Positions 41,645 to 49,744 of a stretch of DNA of 64,000 nt are shown piece by piece. The notes below the pieces were generated by a model. That model had not been told where the DNA came from. It ran no database searches and was given only the letters and a program-made list of their open reading frames with translations. Source of the DNA: JBDTSW01 sp963799815 (lineage in GTDB: Bacteria > Actinomycetota > Thermoleophilia > Solirubrobacterales > 70-9); assembly GCA_963799815.1 (NCBI GenBank), contig CAWCYG010000004.1, positions 124,001-188,000 of the forward strand, read 5' to 3'. Both the position numbers and the translations under genes were made by a program. The first letter of the stretch is position 1, and each line of letters starts with the position of its first letter.

Positions 41645-42340
41645 ATGGGACGCAACCGATGGGGAATCGCGGGCGGGCTTGCCGCGTTCGCAGTCAGCTG
41701 CGGAGCGGGGACGGCGCATGCCGCGCTGCCGCACGTCGTCCAGCCCGGCGAGACCTTGTGGTCGATCTCCGTCGCTAACAACCTGACGACGCGCACGGTC
41801 GCTGTCTTCAACGGCATCGCCGAGGATGCCCACGTGGTCGAGGGCACCACGATCCAGGTTCCCACGGTGGACGAGGGTGCCGCCGCGCTCGCGGCGGCTG
41901 GCGTGACCGCCCCCGCTCCGGAGCCGGCGGTCGCGGAACCGGTCGCACCCGAGGGTGGAGCTCCCCCGCCCGACCCGGGTGCCACTTACGGCCTTGGCCA
42001 TGTCACCTCGCCGTGGGGCAGCCTCCACCTCGATCCGGCAGCGGCCGACGCATGGAACGCGATGCGCGATGAGTCGCTCGCCTCCTATGGGGTTGACCTG
42101 TATCCCGGGGGGCCGGTCTCAGCCTTTCGCACGTACGAGCAGCAGAGCTACCTGTATGACCTGTACCTGGCGGGCCAGGGCGCGCCGGCGAATCCGCCAG
42201 GATCGTCCGCGCACGAGATGGGCGTTGCCGTGGATGTCGCGACGGAGGACATGCGCTACGTGATCGACCAGATCGGGGCGGCCTACGGCTGGTACGCACC
42301 GCATGCGGACGAGTGGTGGCACGTGGAGTACTGGGGCTAG
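41645..42340 (+). CDS. Secreted LysM / M15-family D,D-carboxypeptidase-like protein
   Basis: A 231-residue exported protein. A signal peptide ends near GAGTAHAALP. One LysM module follows (PHVVQPGETLWSISVANNLT to TTIQVP), then an Ala/Pro/Glu-rich linker. A peptidase M15 (VanY-type) domain has metal ligands in SSAHEMGVAVDVA and WWHVEYWG at the extreme C-terminus. It should bind and cut peptidoglycan stems outside the cell. ATG 41645 precedes the basic MGRNRWG start; an earlier in-frame codon at 41393 lies in the repeat and is rejected. The upstream leader of about 110 bases is GC-rich with possible hairpins. Confidence 0.87.
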   Translation: MGRNRWGIAGGLAAFAVSCGAGTAHAALPHVVQPGETLWSISVANNLTTRTVAVFNGIAEDAHVVEGTTIQVPTVDEGAAALAAAGVTAPAPEPAVAEPVAPEGGAPPPDPGATYGLGHVTSPWGSLHLDPAAADAWNAMRDESLASYGVDLYPGGPVSAFRTYEQQSYLYDLYLAGQGAPANPPGSSAHEMGVAVDVATEDMRYVIDQIGAAYGWYAPHADEWWHVEYWG

Positions 42341-42409
42341 CAGCAGCAGGCGGCCCGCCGGCTCGCCGGTGGGTAGGCCGACGCCGTCGGGGTAATACGA
42401 TCGCGACAG

Positions 42410-43615
42410 ATGGGCGACTCCGACCCCGCCAGTGGCGAGCGCACCCCGGGCGACCGCGCCGACGCAGTCCCGGTTTCCTTTCAGGGCGCGACCAAGCGCT
42501 ACGAGGGGGCCGAGACCCCCGCGGTCGACGATCTCACGCTCGAGGTCGAGTCGGGTGAGATCTGCGTGCTCGTGGGCCCCTCGGGATGCGGCAAGACGAC
42601 CGCGATGCGCATGGTCAACCGCATGGTCGAGATCACCGACGGCGACATCCTGGTCGGAGGTACGTCGGTCCGCGACCGCTCGCCCGCCGAACTGCGCCGC
42701 GAGATCGGCTATGTGATCCAGCAGATCGGCCTCTTTCCCCATCGCACGATCCTCGAGAACATCGCCACCGTCCCGCGCCTGCTCGGCTGGGACGCCGAGA
42801 GCTCCCGCAAGCGAGCCGAGGAGCTGCTCGCGCTTGTCGGCCTCGACGAGGAGCTGGGCGAGCGCTTCCCGGTGCAGCTTTCGGGCGGCCAGCAGCAGCG
42901 CGTCGGCGTCGCTCGCGCCCTCGCCGCGGACCCCGGGGTGATGCTCATGGACGAGCCATTCGGCGCCGTCGATCCGATCAACCGTGTGCGCCTCCAGAAC
43001 GAGTTCCTGCGCCTCCAGTCGGAGCTTCGCAAGACGATCCTCTTCGTCACCCACGACATCGACGAGGCGATCAAGATGGGGGATCGGATCGCGGTGCTGC
43101 GCGAGGGCGGGAAGATCGCTCAGTACGCGACGCCCGCGGAGCTTCTGATGGCCCCCGCCGACGACTTCGTTGAGGACTTCGTGGGCGCGGACCGCGCGCT
43201 GAAGCGCCTCGCGCTCCTGCGAGTGTCCGACATCAACCTCTGGGAGGCACCGCTCGCGTTCGTCGGGCAAGCCACCTCAGAGGTGCGGCCGAAGCTCGAC
43301 GGCGCGGAGGTCCCACATGCCCTGCTCGTCGACTCCGAACGCCGGCCGCTGGGCTGGCTCTCGGACTCGGACCTCGCGCAGGAGCATGTGCCCGAGAAGC
43401 CCGACTCAGGCCCCGAGCCGAGGATCGAGCTCGACGATGTGATGCGGGACGCGCTCTCGGACATCCTCCAGGCCGAGACTCGCTGGGCGCCAGTGGTGGA
43501 TTCGGATGGCGCGATTGCGGGCGTCCTCTCGGTGGAGATCATCTCCGAGTTCCTGGCCTCCGACGACGCGCTCGTGGAGGAGCATCCCGCGGCCGAGCGG
43601 CCGCTCGTGGCCTGA
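42410..43615 (+). CDS. Osmoprotectant ABC transporter ATP-binding protein (OpuCA/ProV type)
   Basis: A 401-residue ATPase with Walker A GPSGCGKTT near residue 58, Q-loop VIQQIGLFPH, signature LSGGQQQRV, Walker B VMLMDEPFGAVDP and switch HDIDEAIKMGDRI. The last 130 residues form two CBS-like modules, which in OpuA/OpuC sense ionic strength or cyclic di-AMP. A 16-residue charged amino-terminal extension precedes the domain. It is the first gene of a four-gene operon (ATPase, two permeases, binding protein) for import of quaternary amines such as glycine betaine, choline or carnitine. Confidence 0.92.
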   Translation: MGDSDPASGERTPGDRADAVPVSFQGATKRYEGAETPAVDDLTLEVESGEICVLVGPSGCGKTTAMRMVNRMVEITDGDILVGGTSVRDRSPAELRREIGYVIQQIGLFPHRTILENIATVPRLLGWDAESSRKRAEELLALVGLDEELGERFPVQLSGGQQQRVGVARALAADPGVMLMDEPFGAVDPINRVRLQNEFLRLQSELRKTILFVTHDIDEAIKMGDRIAVLREGGKIAQYATPAELLMAPADDFVEDFVGADRALKRLALLRVSDINLWEAPLAFVGQATSEVRPKLDGAEVPHALLVDSERRPLGWLSDSDLAQEHVPEKPDSGPEPRIELDDVMRDALSDILQAETRWAPVVDSDGAIAGVLSVEIISEFLASDDALVEEHPAAERPLVA

Positions 43616-43622
43616 GCCGCCA

Positions 43623-44345
43623 ATGGCGCTCCTGCTCGCCCAGATCAACGAGGACTTCTTCCAGGACCGCAGCGAGTCCGACTGCATCGTCGACAACGGG
43701 ACCTTCTGCGCCAGCTGGGCGATCGACAACTTCAGCGATCGCTATCTGCCCGACGCGCTCGAACACATAGCCCTCGTCGCGATCTCGGTCGCTCTGGGGT
43801 TCGTGATCGCGATGGGCTTGGCCCTGTTCTCGCACCGGCGGCGCTGGCTTGTCCCTCCGCTCAACGCCACGACGGGGATCCTCTACACGATCCCGAGCAT
43901 CGCCTTCTTTTTCCTGCTGCTGCCGATCACGGGGCGAGGGGACGTCACGGCGGTGGTCGCGCTCACGGTCTACACGCTCCAAATCCTCTACCGAAACATC
44001 ATCGCTGGGCTCAACAACGTGCCGGCCGACACCAAGGATGCCGGGCGCGGGATGGGAATGTCCCAGCGCCAGCTGCTGTGGCGGGTCGAGTTGCCGCTGG
44101 CGATGCCGGAGATCATCGCCGGCCTGCGGATCGCGACCGTGTCGACGGTCGCCCTCGCCACCTTGGCTGTGTTCGCTGGCGGGGGTGGGCTGGGCGAAGA
44201 ACTGATCAGCGGCTCAAACATCACCTTCAAGACCGGGGTCATCCTCGCCGGCGGCCTCGCGATCCTGATCGCGGTCATTTTCGACCTCCTGCTCGTGCTC
44301 GCCCAGCGATTCCTCGCACCGTGGCGAAAGGTGCGGCCCGTATGA
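43623..44345 (+). CDS. Osmoprotectant ABC transporter permease (OpuCB type)
   Basis: A 240-residue permease. An amino-terminal periplasmic segment containing two Cys (DCIVDNGTFCAS) precedes six helices. The EAA loop reads GMGMSQRQLLWRVELPLAMP near residue 140. The conserved YTIPSIAFFFLLLPITG lies near residue 82. ATG 43623 starts 8 bases after the ATPase stop. It overlaps the next permease by 4 bases. It pairs with the OpuCD-type protein in the membrane. Confidence 0.92.
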   Translation: MALLLAQINEDFFQDRSESDCIVDNGTFCASWAIDNFSDRYLPDALEHIALVAISVALGFVIAMGLALFSHRRRWLVPPLNATTGILYTIPSIAFFFLLLPITGRGDVTAVVALTVYTLQILYRNIIAGLNNVPADTKDAGRGMGMSQRQLLWRVELPLAMPEIIAGLRIATVSTVALATLAVFAGGGGLGEELISGSNITFKTGVILAGGLAILIAVIFDLLLVLAQRFLAPWRKVRPV

Positions 44346-45082
44346 GTGGCGCACTGCTCCTCGGCGGGATCTTCGATTCGTTTGGCGGGGCGATCGAGTT
44401 CATCTTTCAGTCGCAACCGTCGGACTTCGCCGCGGGCGGAGGCGAGGTCGGCGGCCTGGCCGAGGTCGGCGACCGTCTGCTGACCCACGTGGAGGTGAGC
44501 GCCGTGGCCTTCGCCGTGTCCATCCTGGTGGCGCTCCCCATCGGGGTCTGGCTTGGGCATCGCGGCCGTGGGGAAGGACTAGCGATCGCTGTCGGCAACG
44601 CCGGACGGGCCGTGCCAGAGCTCGCCCTGATCGCTTTCATGGTTGCGTTCGTGGGGCTGGGATTCGCGAACGTCGTGGTCGCCCTGGCCGTGCTCGGCGT
44701 TCCGCCGATTCTGACCAACGCCTTCGTCGGAGTCAGTCAGGTAAACCGTGACGCCGTCGAGGCCGCCAAGGGGATGGGGATGAGCGGCTGGGAAGTGGTG
44801 CGCAAGGTCGAGCTGCCGCTCGCCGTGCCGACGATCTTCACCGGCATCCGTACCTCCGCGATCAACATCATCGCCACAGCTACCGTGGCAACCCTGGCGG
44901 GAACCACCACGCTGGGGGACTTCATCATCCAGCAGAACGTCTACGGCACTTCCGGCGTGATCGCGGGCGCGATCCTGGTTGCGTTACTCGCGATCAGCGT
45001 CGAGTTCGCCCTAGCCGGCCTGCAGCGCTTCCTGACACCGGAGGGTCTGAAGGTCCAGCAGGCGGCCGCGGCTGAGGCATAG
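44342..45082 (+). CDS. Osmoprotectant ABC transporter permease (OpuCD type)
   Basis: A 246-residue permease with five or six helices and the EAA loop GMGMSGWEVVRKVELPLAVP near residue 150. The amino-terminal region (GGAIEFIFQ, DRLLTHVEVSAVAFAVSILV) matches ProW-type subunits. The ATG overlaps the previous stop. A 122-base gap with a perfect 13-bp inverted repeat separates it from the binding-protein gene, allowing that last gene to be expressed at a different level. Confidence 0.92.
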   Translation: MSGALLLGGIFDSFGGAIEFIFQSQPSDFAAGGGEVGGLAEVGDRLLTHVEVSAVAFAVSILVALPIGVWLGHRGRGEGLAIAVGNAGRAVPELALIAFMVAFVGLGFANVVVALAVLGVPPILTNAFVGVSQVNRDAVEAAKGMGMSGWEVVRKVELPLAVPTIFTGIRTSAINIIATATVATLAGTTTLGDFIIQQNVYGTSGVIAGAILVALLAISVEFALAGLQRFLTPEGLKVQQAAAAEA

Positions 45083-45098
45083 CTTGCGCCGATCCGCA

Positions 45099-45138
45099 CC
45101 CAATGGGTGCGTGGGGGAGGGTTCGCGCACCCATTGGG
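45099..45138 (+). repeat. Perfect 13-bp inverted repeat inside the opu operon
   Basis: CCCAATGGGTGCG (45099-45111) and CGCACCCATTGGG (45126-45138) are exact inverted copies with a 14-base G-rich spacer. Each arm is itself nearly palindromic (CACCCA around TGGGTG), so two alternative foldings exist. There is no T run. Located 66 bases before the binding-protein ATG, it could be an mRNA-processing hairpin that raises the level of the last cistron, or an operator. Confidence 0.6.
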
Positions 45139-45204
45139 CGTAGGATGCCCGGCCACGCACGGCCTTCCGAGCGGGAGGCGACCCAAAAGAGAGGATTTCG
45201 CCCG

Positions 45205-46185
45205 ATGCACTCAAACGCCCGCCTGCGGCTTACCTTGGCGCTGCTGGCTGCCCTCGTACTGGCCCTGGGCGTGGTCGCCTGTGGCGATGACGACGAGTCG
45301 AGCTCGGAAGACGGCGGCGAGACCAGCGCCAGCGTGATCGAGGCCAACCCCGACAACGAGGGAGTAGAGCTCACGATCGGCTCCAAGAACTTCGACGAGC
45401 AGTTCATCTTGGGCGAGATCTACGCCCAGGCGCTCGAGGCCGCCGGTTACACGATCCAAACTGACCTGAACCTTGGCTCCGAGCAGGTCGCCCTGAAGGC
45501 GCTCGAGTCCGGCGAGGTCGACGGCTATCCCGAGTACACGTCCACGGCGCTGACCTCGTTCTTCGGCTTCGCACCGGAGGACGTCGCGGGCGACGCCCAG
45601 ACCGCCTACGAGGACTCGCTCGACGAGTTCGAGAAGGAAGGCCTGACGGTGTTCGCGCCCACCGAGTTCTCGAGCGCGAACGCAGTTGGCGTGCTTTCGA
45701 GCACCGCTGAGGAGCTGGGCCTTGAGTCGATCTCCGACCTGGAGGGTCAGTCGGAGGACCTGACCCTCGCCGGCTCGCCCGAGTGCCGCCAGCGGATCGA
45801 CTGTCTGAAGGGGCTCGAGGACAACTACGGCCTCTCGTTCGGCGAGTTCACGCCGGTCGACATCGAGCTTCGCTACGAGGTGCTCGACAAGGAGGACGCG
45901 GACCTCTCGATCCTCTTTACGACCGACGGCCAGCTCGCGGAATCCGAGGACTACACGATCCTGGAGGACGACCAGAGCCTGTTGCCCGCAGGCAACATCC
46001 TCTTCGTCACCACCCAGGAGGCCGTCGAGGAAGCCGGCCCCGACTATCAGGAAACGATCGAGCTCGTCCAAGGGGAGCTCACGCTCGAGGTGATGCAGGA
46101 GCTGAATGCTCGTGTCTCGCTCGACCGTGAGAAGCCCGAGGACGTAGCGGCGGATTACCTCCAGTCGGCGGGCTATATCGAGTAG
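45205..46185 (+). CDS. Osmoprotectant-binding lipoprotein (OpuCC/ProX type)
   Basis: A 326-residue lipoprotein. The signal peptide LTLALLAALVLALGVVAC ends in a lipobox Cys near residue 26, then an acidic Ser-rich linker. The OpuAC domain begins LTIGSKNFDEQFILGEIYAQ. Cys residues in SPECRQRIDCL near residue 195 could pair. It captures quaternary amines at the outer face of the membrane and delivers them to the permease pair. ATG 45205 follows an AGAGAGG site. The operon ends in a strong terminator right after. Confidence 0.9.
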   Translation: MHSNARLRLTLALLAALVLALGVVACGDDDESSSEDGGETSASVIEANPDNEGVELTIGSKNFDEQFILGEIYAQALEAAGYTIQTDLNLGSEQVALKALESGEVDGYPEYTSTALTSFFGFAPEDVAGDAQTAYEDSLDEFEKEGLTVFAPTEFSSANAVGVLSSTAEELGLESISDLEGQSEDLTLAGSPECRQRIDCLKGLEDNYGLSFGEFTPVDIELRYEVLDKEDADLSILFTTDGQLAESEDYTILEDDQSLLPAGNILFVTTQEAVEEAGPDYQETIELVQGELTLEVMQELNARVSLDREKPEDVAADYLQSAGYIE

Positions 46186-46209
46186 CCCTCGTTTCAGATC
46201 GAGCTAATC

Positions 46210-46246
46210 GAGACGGGCCGGGCACAGCCCGGCCCGTCTCTTTTCT
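46210..46246 (+). terminator. Rho-independent terminator of the opu operon
   Basis: GAGACGGGCCGGGC (46210-46223), loop ACA, GCCCGGCCCGTCTC (46227-46240) gives a perfect 14-bp stem followed by TTTTCT. It lies 25 bases after the binding-protein stop and separates the operon from the HAD gene. Confidence 0.93.
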
Positions 46247-46276
46247 GCCGGGGGTCGTCCGGGTAGGGAGGGCGCC

Positions 46277-46927
46277 GTGGGCACTCTCGCCATCGTCGAT
46301 GTCGACGGAACGCTCGTCGACACCAACTACCACCACACGATCGCTTGGGGTCGCGCTCTCTACGAGCACGAGGCAACCGTGCCCCTGTGGCGCATCCACC
46401 GGCACATCGGTGTGGGCGGCGACAAGTTCGTCGCGGCTGTTGGCGGCGCCGAGCTCGAACGCCGCTGCGGCGACTCCGTCAGAGATGCCGAGCAGCGGAT
46501 CTACGCTGAGCTGATCGAGGAGGTGAGACCGCTGGAGGGCGCGCGGGAGCTGCTGGCGGGGTTGCGCGAGCGTGGGCACCGGGTCGTGCTCGCGAGCTCC
46601 GCGTCTGGCTGGGAGGTCGATCACTACCTCGATCTGCTCGACGCCCGTGAGCTTGCCCACGACTGGACGAGCGCGGACGACGTCGAGGAGACGAAGCCGG
46701 ACCCTGACCTTCTCGCGGCGGCAATGAGGAAGGGCGGCACGACCACGGCGGTGATGATCGGAGACACGGTCTGGGACGTCGAGGCCGCGGGCCGCGCCGG
46801 GATAAAGGCGGTGGGGGTCCTGACCGGGGGCTTCTCCGACGCCGAGCTGCGAGCCGCGGGAGCCGTCGACGTGTTCGAATCGCCCGGCGAGTTGTGCGAG
46901 CGCCTCGATACGACGCCGCTGCGTTAG
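46277..46927 (+). CDS. HAD-family hydrolase (phosphoglycolate-phosphatase-like)
   Basis: A 216-residue HAD phosphatase. The nucleophile motif is IVDVDGTLVDTNYHH, motif II is VLASSASGWEVD, motif III the Lys in EETKPDPDLLAAAM, and motif IV MIGDTVWDVEAAGRAG. A helical cap lies between residues 20 and 90. Substrates of this subgroup include phosphoglycolate and sugar phosphates. It starts at GTG 46277 behind AGGGAGG, in its own transcription unit after the opu terminator. Confidence 0.87.
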   Translation: MGTLAIVDVDGTLVDTNYHHTIAWGRALYEHEATVPLWRIHRHIGVGGDKFVAAVGGAELERRCGDSVRDAEQRIYAELIEEVRPLEGARELLAGLRERGHRVVLASSASGWEVDHYLDLLDARELAHDWTSADDVEETKPDPDLLAAAMRKGGTTTAVMIGDTVWDVEAAGRAGIKAVGVLTGGFSDAELRAAGAVDVFESPGELCERLDTTPLR

Positions 46928-46946
46928 GCGGCGAGGCTGAGGCTCG

Positions 46947-46976
46947 GGGCCGGCGGGCAGGGCTGCCCGCCGGCCC
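46947..46976. terminator. Symmetric GC-rich hairpin between convergent genes
   Basis: GGGCCGGCGGGCAG (46947-46960) and CTGCCCGCCGGCCC (46963-46976) are exact inverted repeats around a GG loop. There is no T run on either strand, but a 14-bp G+C stem between the HAD gene and the minus-strand miniprotein gene is well placed as a bidirectional, intrinsic or factor-assisted terminator. Confidence 0.6.
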
Positions 46977-46982
46977 GCCAGC

Positions 46983-47129
46983 TCAGATCTGCTCGGGGTC
47001 GCCCCCTCCCTCGCTGCCCTCGGTCGGCTCCGCGTCACCGGTCTCGCCGGGCGCGTCGTCAGGCACCGGCTCCGGGGGCGTGGGCTCAGTGGCCTCGTCC
47101 GGGCTATCCGGCTCTTCGCTCTCGAACAT
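46983..47129 (-). CDS. Small acidic protein (48 aa)
   Basis: From ATG 47129 the frame reads MFESEEPDSPDEATEPTPPE and ends GGGDPEQI at TGA 46983. GGAGAGGA lies just upstream of the ATG on the minus strand. The composition is extreme: about a third Glu and Asp, many Pro and Gly, no hydrophobic segment. It resembles the acidic miniprotein at 19113-19325 in character, not clearly in sequence. The function is unknown. The good ribosome-binding site and the flanking terminator hairpin support it as a real gene. Confidence 0.45.
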   Translation of the reverse strand: MFESEEPDSPDEATEPTPPEPVPDDAPGETGDAEPTEGSEGGGDPEQI

Positions 47130-47237
47130 GTCGTCCTCTCCGGTGGGGTTTGGTGCGCCACCGGTACCCGTCGCGACCGGAGCGGAACCCCCGCCCGCGG
47201 CGAGGAAACCGGATCGGCGCGCCGAAACAGGGCTCCT

Positions 47238-48350
47238 ATGGCGATTGAACGCCCGTATACGCGCCTGATCCTGCGCACGGTCCTGATCGTCGTCCTCGCG
47301 GCGCTTGCGATCTACATCGTGTACAGGCTGCGCAAGCCAATCTCCTGGCTCGTGATCGCGGCGTTTCTCGCCATCGCCATGACGGGGCCGGTGAACCTGC
47401 TGGAGCGAGTGATGAGGCGGGGCTTTGCAATCGCCGTGGCCTACATCGCGTTAATCCTCATCCCCATCGGCCTGGGGATCCTCTTCGTCCCGAGCCTCGT
47501 CGGCCAGGCCGAGGATCTCGCCCAGAACGTGCCGCAGTACGCGAAGGACGTGACCGAGTTCGTCAATGACAACCAGACGCTGGATGGCCTCAACGAGAAG
47601 TACGACATCACCGGGGAGATCGAGAAGGCAGCCGGGGAGCTCCCCAGCCGGATCGGCGATGCGGCGACGGTGCTCAAGGACATCGGGGTTGGCGTCGTCA
47701 ACTCGATCTTCACCGGGGTGACCATCCTCGTCCTCTCGATCTTCATGGTGGCGGGTGGACCACGTTGGAAGAACCAGTTCCTGGCGAGCCAAATGCCCGA
47801 TCGCGCGGAGCGTCTCGACCGCGCCGCGCACCACGTCTCTAACGCGATCGGCAATTACATTGGCGGCGCGATCGCGCAGGCCGCGATCGCTGCGGTGGCC
47901 GCCTTTCTGGTCCTGGAGCTGCTGGGGGCGCCCTTCGCCGCACCACTTGCGCTGATCGTCTTCTTCTTCGACCTGATCCCCGTGGTTGGCGCGACGATCG
48001 CCGCCGTCCTCATCGGGGTCGTGATGCTGTTCGTGAACTTCCCCGTCGGGCTGATCGTGTGGATCATCTACGCGATCGTCTTCCAGCAGATCGAGAACTA
48101 TCTGATCCAGCCCCAGATCCAGAAACGGGCGACCAAGATCGAGCCGTTCATCACCCTGATTGCCGTGCTCTTCGGCTCCACGCTATTCGGCGTGATCGGG
48201 GCGATCCTCGCGATTCCGACCGCAGCCGCCCTGCAGATCGCGGTGCGCGAGCTGATCGACTTTCGTCGCGAGAGCCAGCTGGCCGCATCGCCTGCCGAGG
48301 TCGCCTCACCAGGCGACAGCGGTCCCGGCCCGGGGATCGTCCCGGCCTGA
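47238..48350 (+). CDS. AI-2E family transporter (PerM-type membrane protein)
   Basis: A 370-residue membrane protein with the AI-2E topology: two amino-terminal helices, a long soluble insertion (residues about 95 to 150, AEDLAQNVPQYAKDVTEFVN), then five or six helices. The C-terminal signature DLIPVVGATIAAVLIGVVML and YLIQPQIQKRATKIEPFITL are both family hallmarks. Members export small molecules or act as ion antiporters; the quorum-signal role is not general. ATG 47238 begins 9 residues before the first helix. The NUDIX gene follows after 8 bases. Confidence 0.88.
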   Translation: MAIERPYTRLILRTVLIVVLAALAIYIVYRLRKPISWLVIAAFLAIAMTGPVNLLERVMRRGFAIAVAYIALILIPIGLGILFVPSLVGQAEDLAQNVPQYAKDVTEFVNDNQTLDGLNEKYDITGEIEKAAGELPSRIGDAATVLKDIGVGVVNSIFTGVTILVLSIFMVAGGPRWKNQFLASQMPDRAERLDRAAHHVSNAIGNYIGGAIAQAAIAAVAAFLVLELLGAPFAAPLALIVFFFDLIPVVGATIAAVLIGVVMLFVNFPVGLIVWIIYAIVFQQIENYLIQPQIQKRATKIEPFITLIAVLFGSTLFGVIGAILAIPTAAALQIAVRELIDFRRESQLAASPAEVASPGDSGPGPGIVPA

Positions 48351-48358
48351 GCGACGGC

Positions 48359-48748
48359 GTGGCCCAGGTCGAGGCAGCGGGGGGTCTGGTGGTGCGCGAG
48401 ACCGATCGCGGTCTCGAGGTGGCGATCGTGCACCGGCCGAAGTACGACGACTGGTCACTCCCAAAGGGGAAGCTCGACGCAGACGAGAGCTTCGAGCAGG
48501 CCGCCCTGCGGGAGGTCCAGGAGGAGACCGGCCTGCGCTGCGAGCTGGGGACCGAGCTCGAGCCGGCACGCTACCGCGATCGCAAGGGCCGTTCGAAGCT
48601 CGTGCGTTACTTCCGCATGCGTCCGCGCGGCGGGGAGTTCCGGCGCAGCGATGAAGTCGACGAGCTGCGCTGGCTGGCTCCCGAGCCCGCGCTCTCCCAG
48701 CTCGACTACGAGCACGATCGTTCTCTGGTCGGCGCGCTGATCGAATAG
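48359..48748 (+). CDS. NUDIX hydrolase
   Basis: A 129-residue NUDIX domain. The box GKLDADESFEQAALREVQEETGL (given here by its key residues G41, R55, E56, E59, E60 and G62, approximate numbering) fits G-x5-E-x7-REU-x-EE-x-G-U. The preceding VHRPKYDDWSLPKG and the YRDRKGRSKLVRYFRM strand resemble MutT1/Ap4A-type enzymes that clean up 8-oxo-dGTP or dinucleoside polyphosphates. GTG 48359 is the first plausible start, 8 bases after the AI-2E stop, and the two genes probably share a transcript. Confidence 0.85.
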   Translation: MAQVEAAGGLVVRETDRGLEVAIVHRPKYDDWSLPKGKLDADESFEQAALREVQEETGLRCELGTELEPARYRDRKGRSKLVRYFRMRPRGGEFRRSDEVDELRWLAPEPALSQLDYEHDRSLVGALIE

Positions 48749-48786
48749 ACGTCCAGATAAGCGTCCCCTGATCGCGCCTGCTCACC

Positions 48787-49142
48787 GATGCTCCGATGGG
48801 GGATTGAGCATCACGGGCGGAGCTCGGTTCTGCTTTAAGAGATCTCCCGGATGCCGGTCGGCGATGCCCGATCGACGCGAAGCAAGGCATCGCATACATA
48901 ACCCCGAGGCGGCCAAGATGCCGCCCCGCGGGGCACCTCCAATGCCGGGGCGGAGCGTCTGCTGGACGCTTCGCCTCTGCCATTCCCGCAAACTCGGCGT
49001 TTGCAGCCGGCCGGGCTCAAGTTGTAGGCGCGGGCGGCCGATGAAGGGGGTGCGGAAAACCCGTCTCGAGACTCAGGGACGGGAAACACACCTCCCATGT
49101 GAACACGAAAACGGGGCGCCGGGCGGGCGCCCCGTTTTCTTT
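48787..49142 (+). ncRNA. Candidate structured non-coding RNA ending in a terminator (unassigned)
   Basis: After the NUDIX stop there is no credible ORF for 500 bases, but a dense series of perfect local stems: GATGCTC/GAGCATC (48787-48812), GCGATGCC/GGCATCGC (about 48863-48894), GGCGGC/GCCGCC, CCGCCCCG/CGGGGCGG, GCGTC/GACGC, GCAAAC/GTTTGC and CCCGTC/GACGGG. The series ends in a bidirectional rho-independent terminator (AAAACGGGGCGCC 49108-49120, loop GGGCG, GGCGCCCCGTTTT 49126-49138). I looked for RNase P, tmRNA, SRP RNA, c-di-GMP and c-di-AMP riboswitch signatures and did not find them. Strand is assigned from the terminator and is tentative, as is the 5' end. Confidence 0.45.
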
Positions 49143-49198
49143 GCCGTCGAACTGCGCGCGCCGTTGGGGGGTTTGCCGACGCGCGCGGTTCGACGGCA
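49142..49198. repeat. Long near-perfect hairpin (22-bp arms)
   Basis: TGCCGTCGAACTGCGCGCGC plus CG (49142-49163) pairs with 49177-49198 over 22 positions, with one G-T pair and one mismatch, around a 13-base G-rich loop. It lies directly after the terminator and before an AT-rich stretch (49203-49235). It could terminate transcription coming from the EVE/hydrolase operon on the minus strand, or be a remnant mobile-element end. Confidence 0.65.
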
Positions 49199-49273
49199 CA
49201 CTTGTATTGCCCAAGATACTTGTTAATAAACCCTCATGTCGGGCGGATCACTCCCTTAACAATGGCTTCGCGT

Positions 49274-49744
49274 TCAGCCAACCGCGGAGGCCGCGCCCAG
49301 TCGCTCGCGGAGCAGGGCGGCGTCGCCCTCTCCGACCGTTCGGAGCTGCCCCTGGAAGGCGAGATGCCAGTGCTCCGGCGGCCACTTCGCGACGTGCTCG
49401 AGCTGTTCGGATAGCTCCTCGGCGGGCACGAACTCCTGCTCGTCGAGGATCAGCACCGGCTCCGCGTCCACGCGCCAGGGATAGGGCTCGGGGTACTTCT
49501 TCTTTCCCTGCGGCCAGATGGGCTCGCGGTCCTCGTACATCTCCGAGAGGACGCGCGCGATCCCGCCGAAGGCCTGGACGCCGGTGATGTAGAAGACCAC
49601 CTCGTCGCCCGGCTCGAACTCCTGCGCCTGGCGCCGCCGCCGTTCCTTGAAGCCGATCACATCGAACCCCCGGGCGACGTTGATCCGGAAGTTCTCGACC
49701 GAGCCGGTGAGGATCCAGGTCTTGCCCGCGGCCCCGTCGTTCAT
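49274..49744 (-). CDS. EVE domain protein
   Basis: A 156-residue single EVE (PUA-like) domain: KTWILTGSVENFRINVARGF at the start, KERRRRQAQEFEPGDEVVFY, then TGVQAFGGIARVLSEMYEDR, the signature. EVE domains read modified bases in DNA or RNA and are frequent in defence and RNA-regulation genes. ATG 49744 overlaps the stop of the upstream hydrolase gene, so they form a two-gene operon. The target is unknown. Confidence 0.85.
   Translation of the reverse strand: MNDGAAGKTWILTGSVENFRINVARGFDVIGFKERRRRQAQEFEPGDEVVFYITGVQAFGGIARVLSEMYEDREPIWPQGKKKYPEPYPWRVDAEPVLILDEQEFVPAEELSEQLEHVAKWPPEHWHLAFQGQLRTVGEGDAALLRERLGAASAVG

Noticed and set aside
48787..49142. RNase P RNA or tmRNA
   Set aside because: The conserved GAGGAAAGUC and ACAGAAA blocks of RNase P are missing, and there is no tRNA-like end or tag frame for tmRNA.
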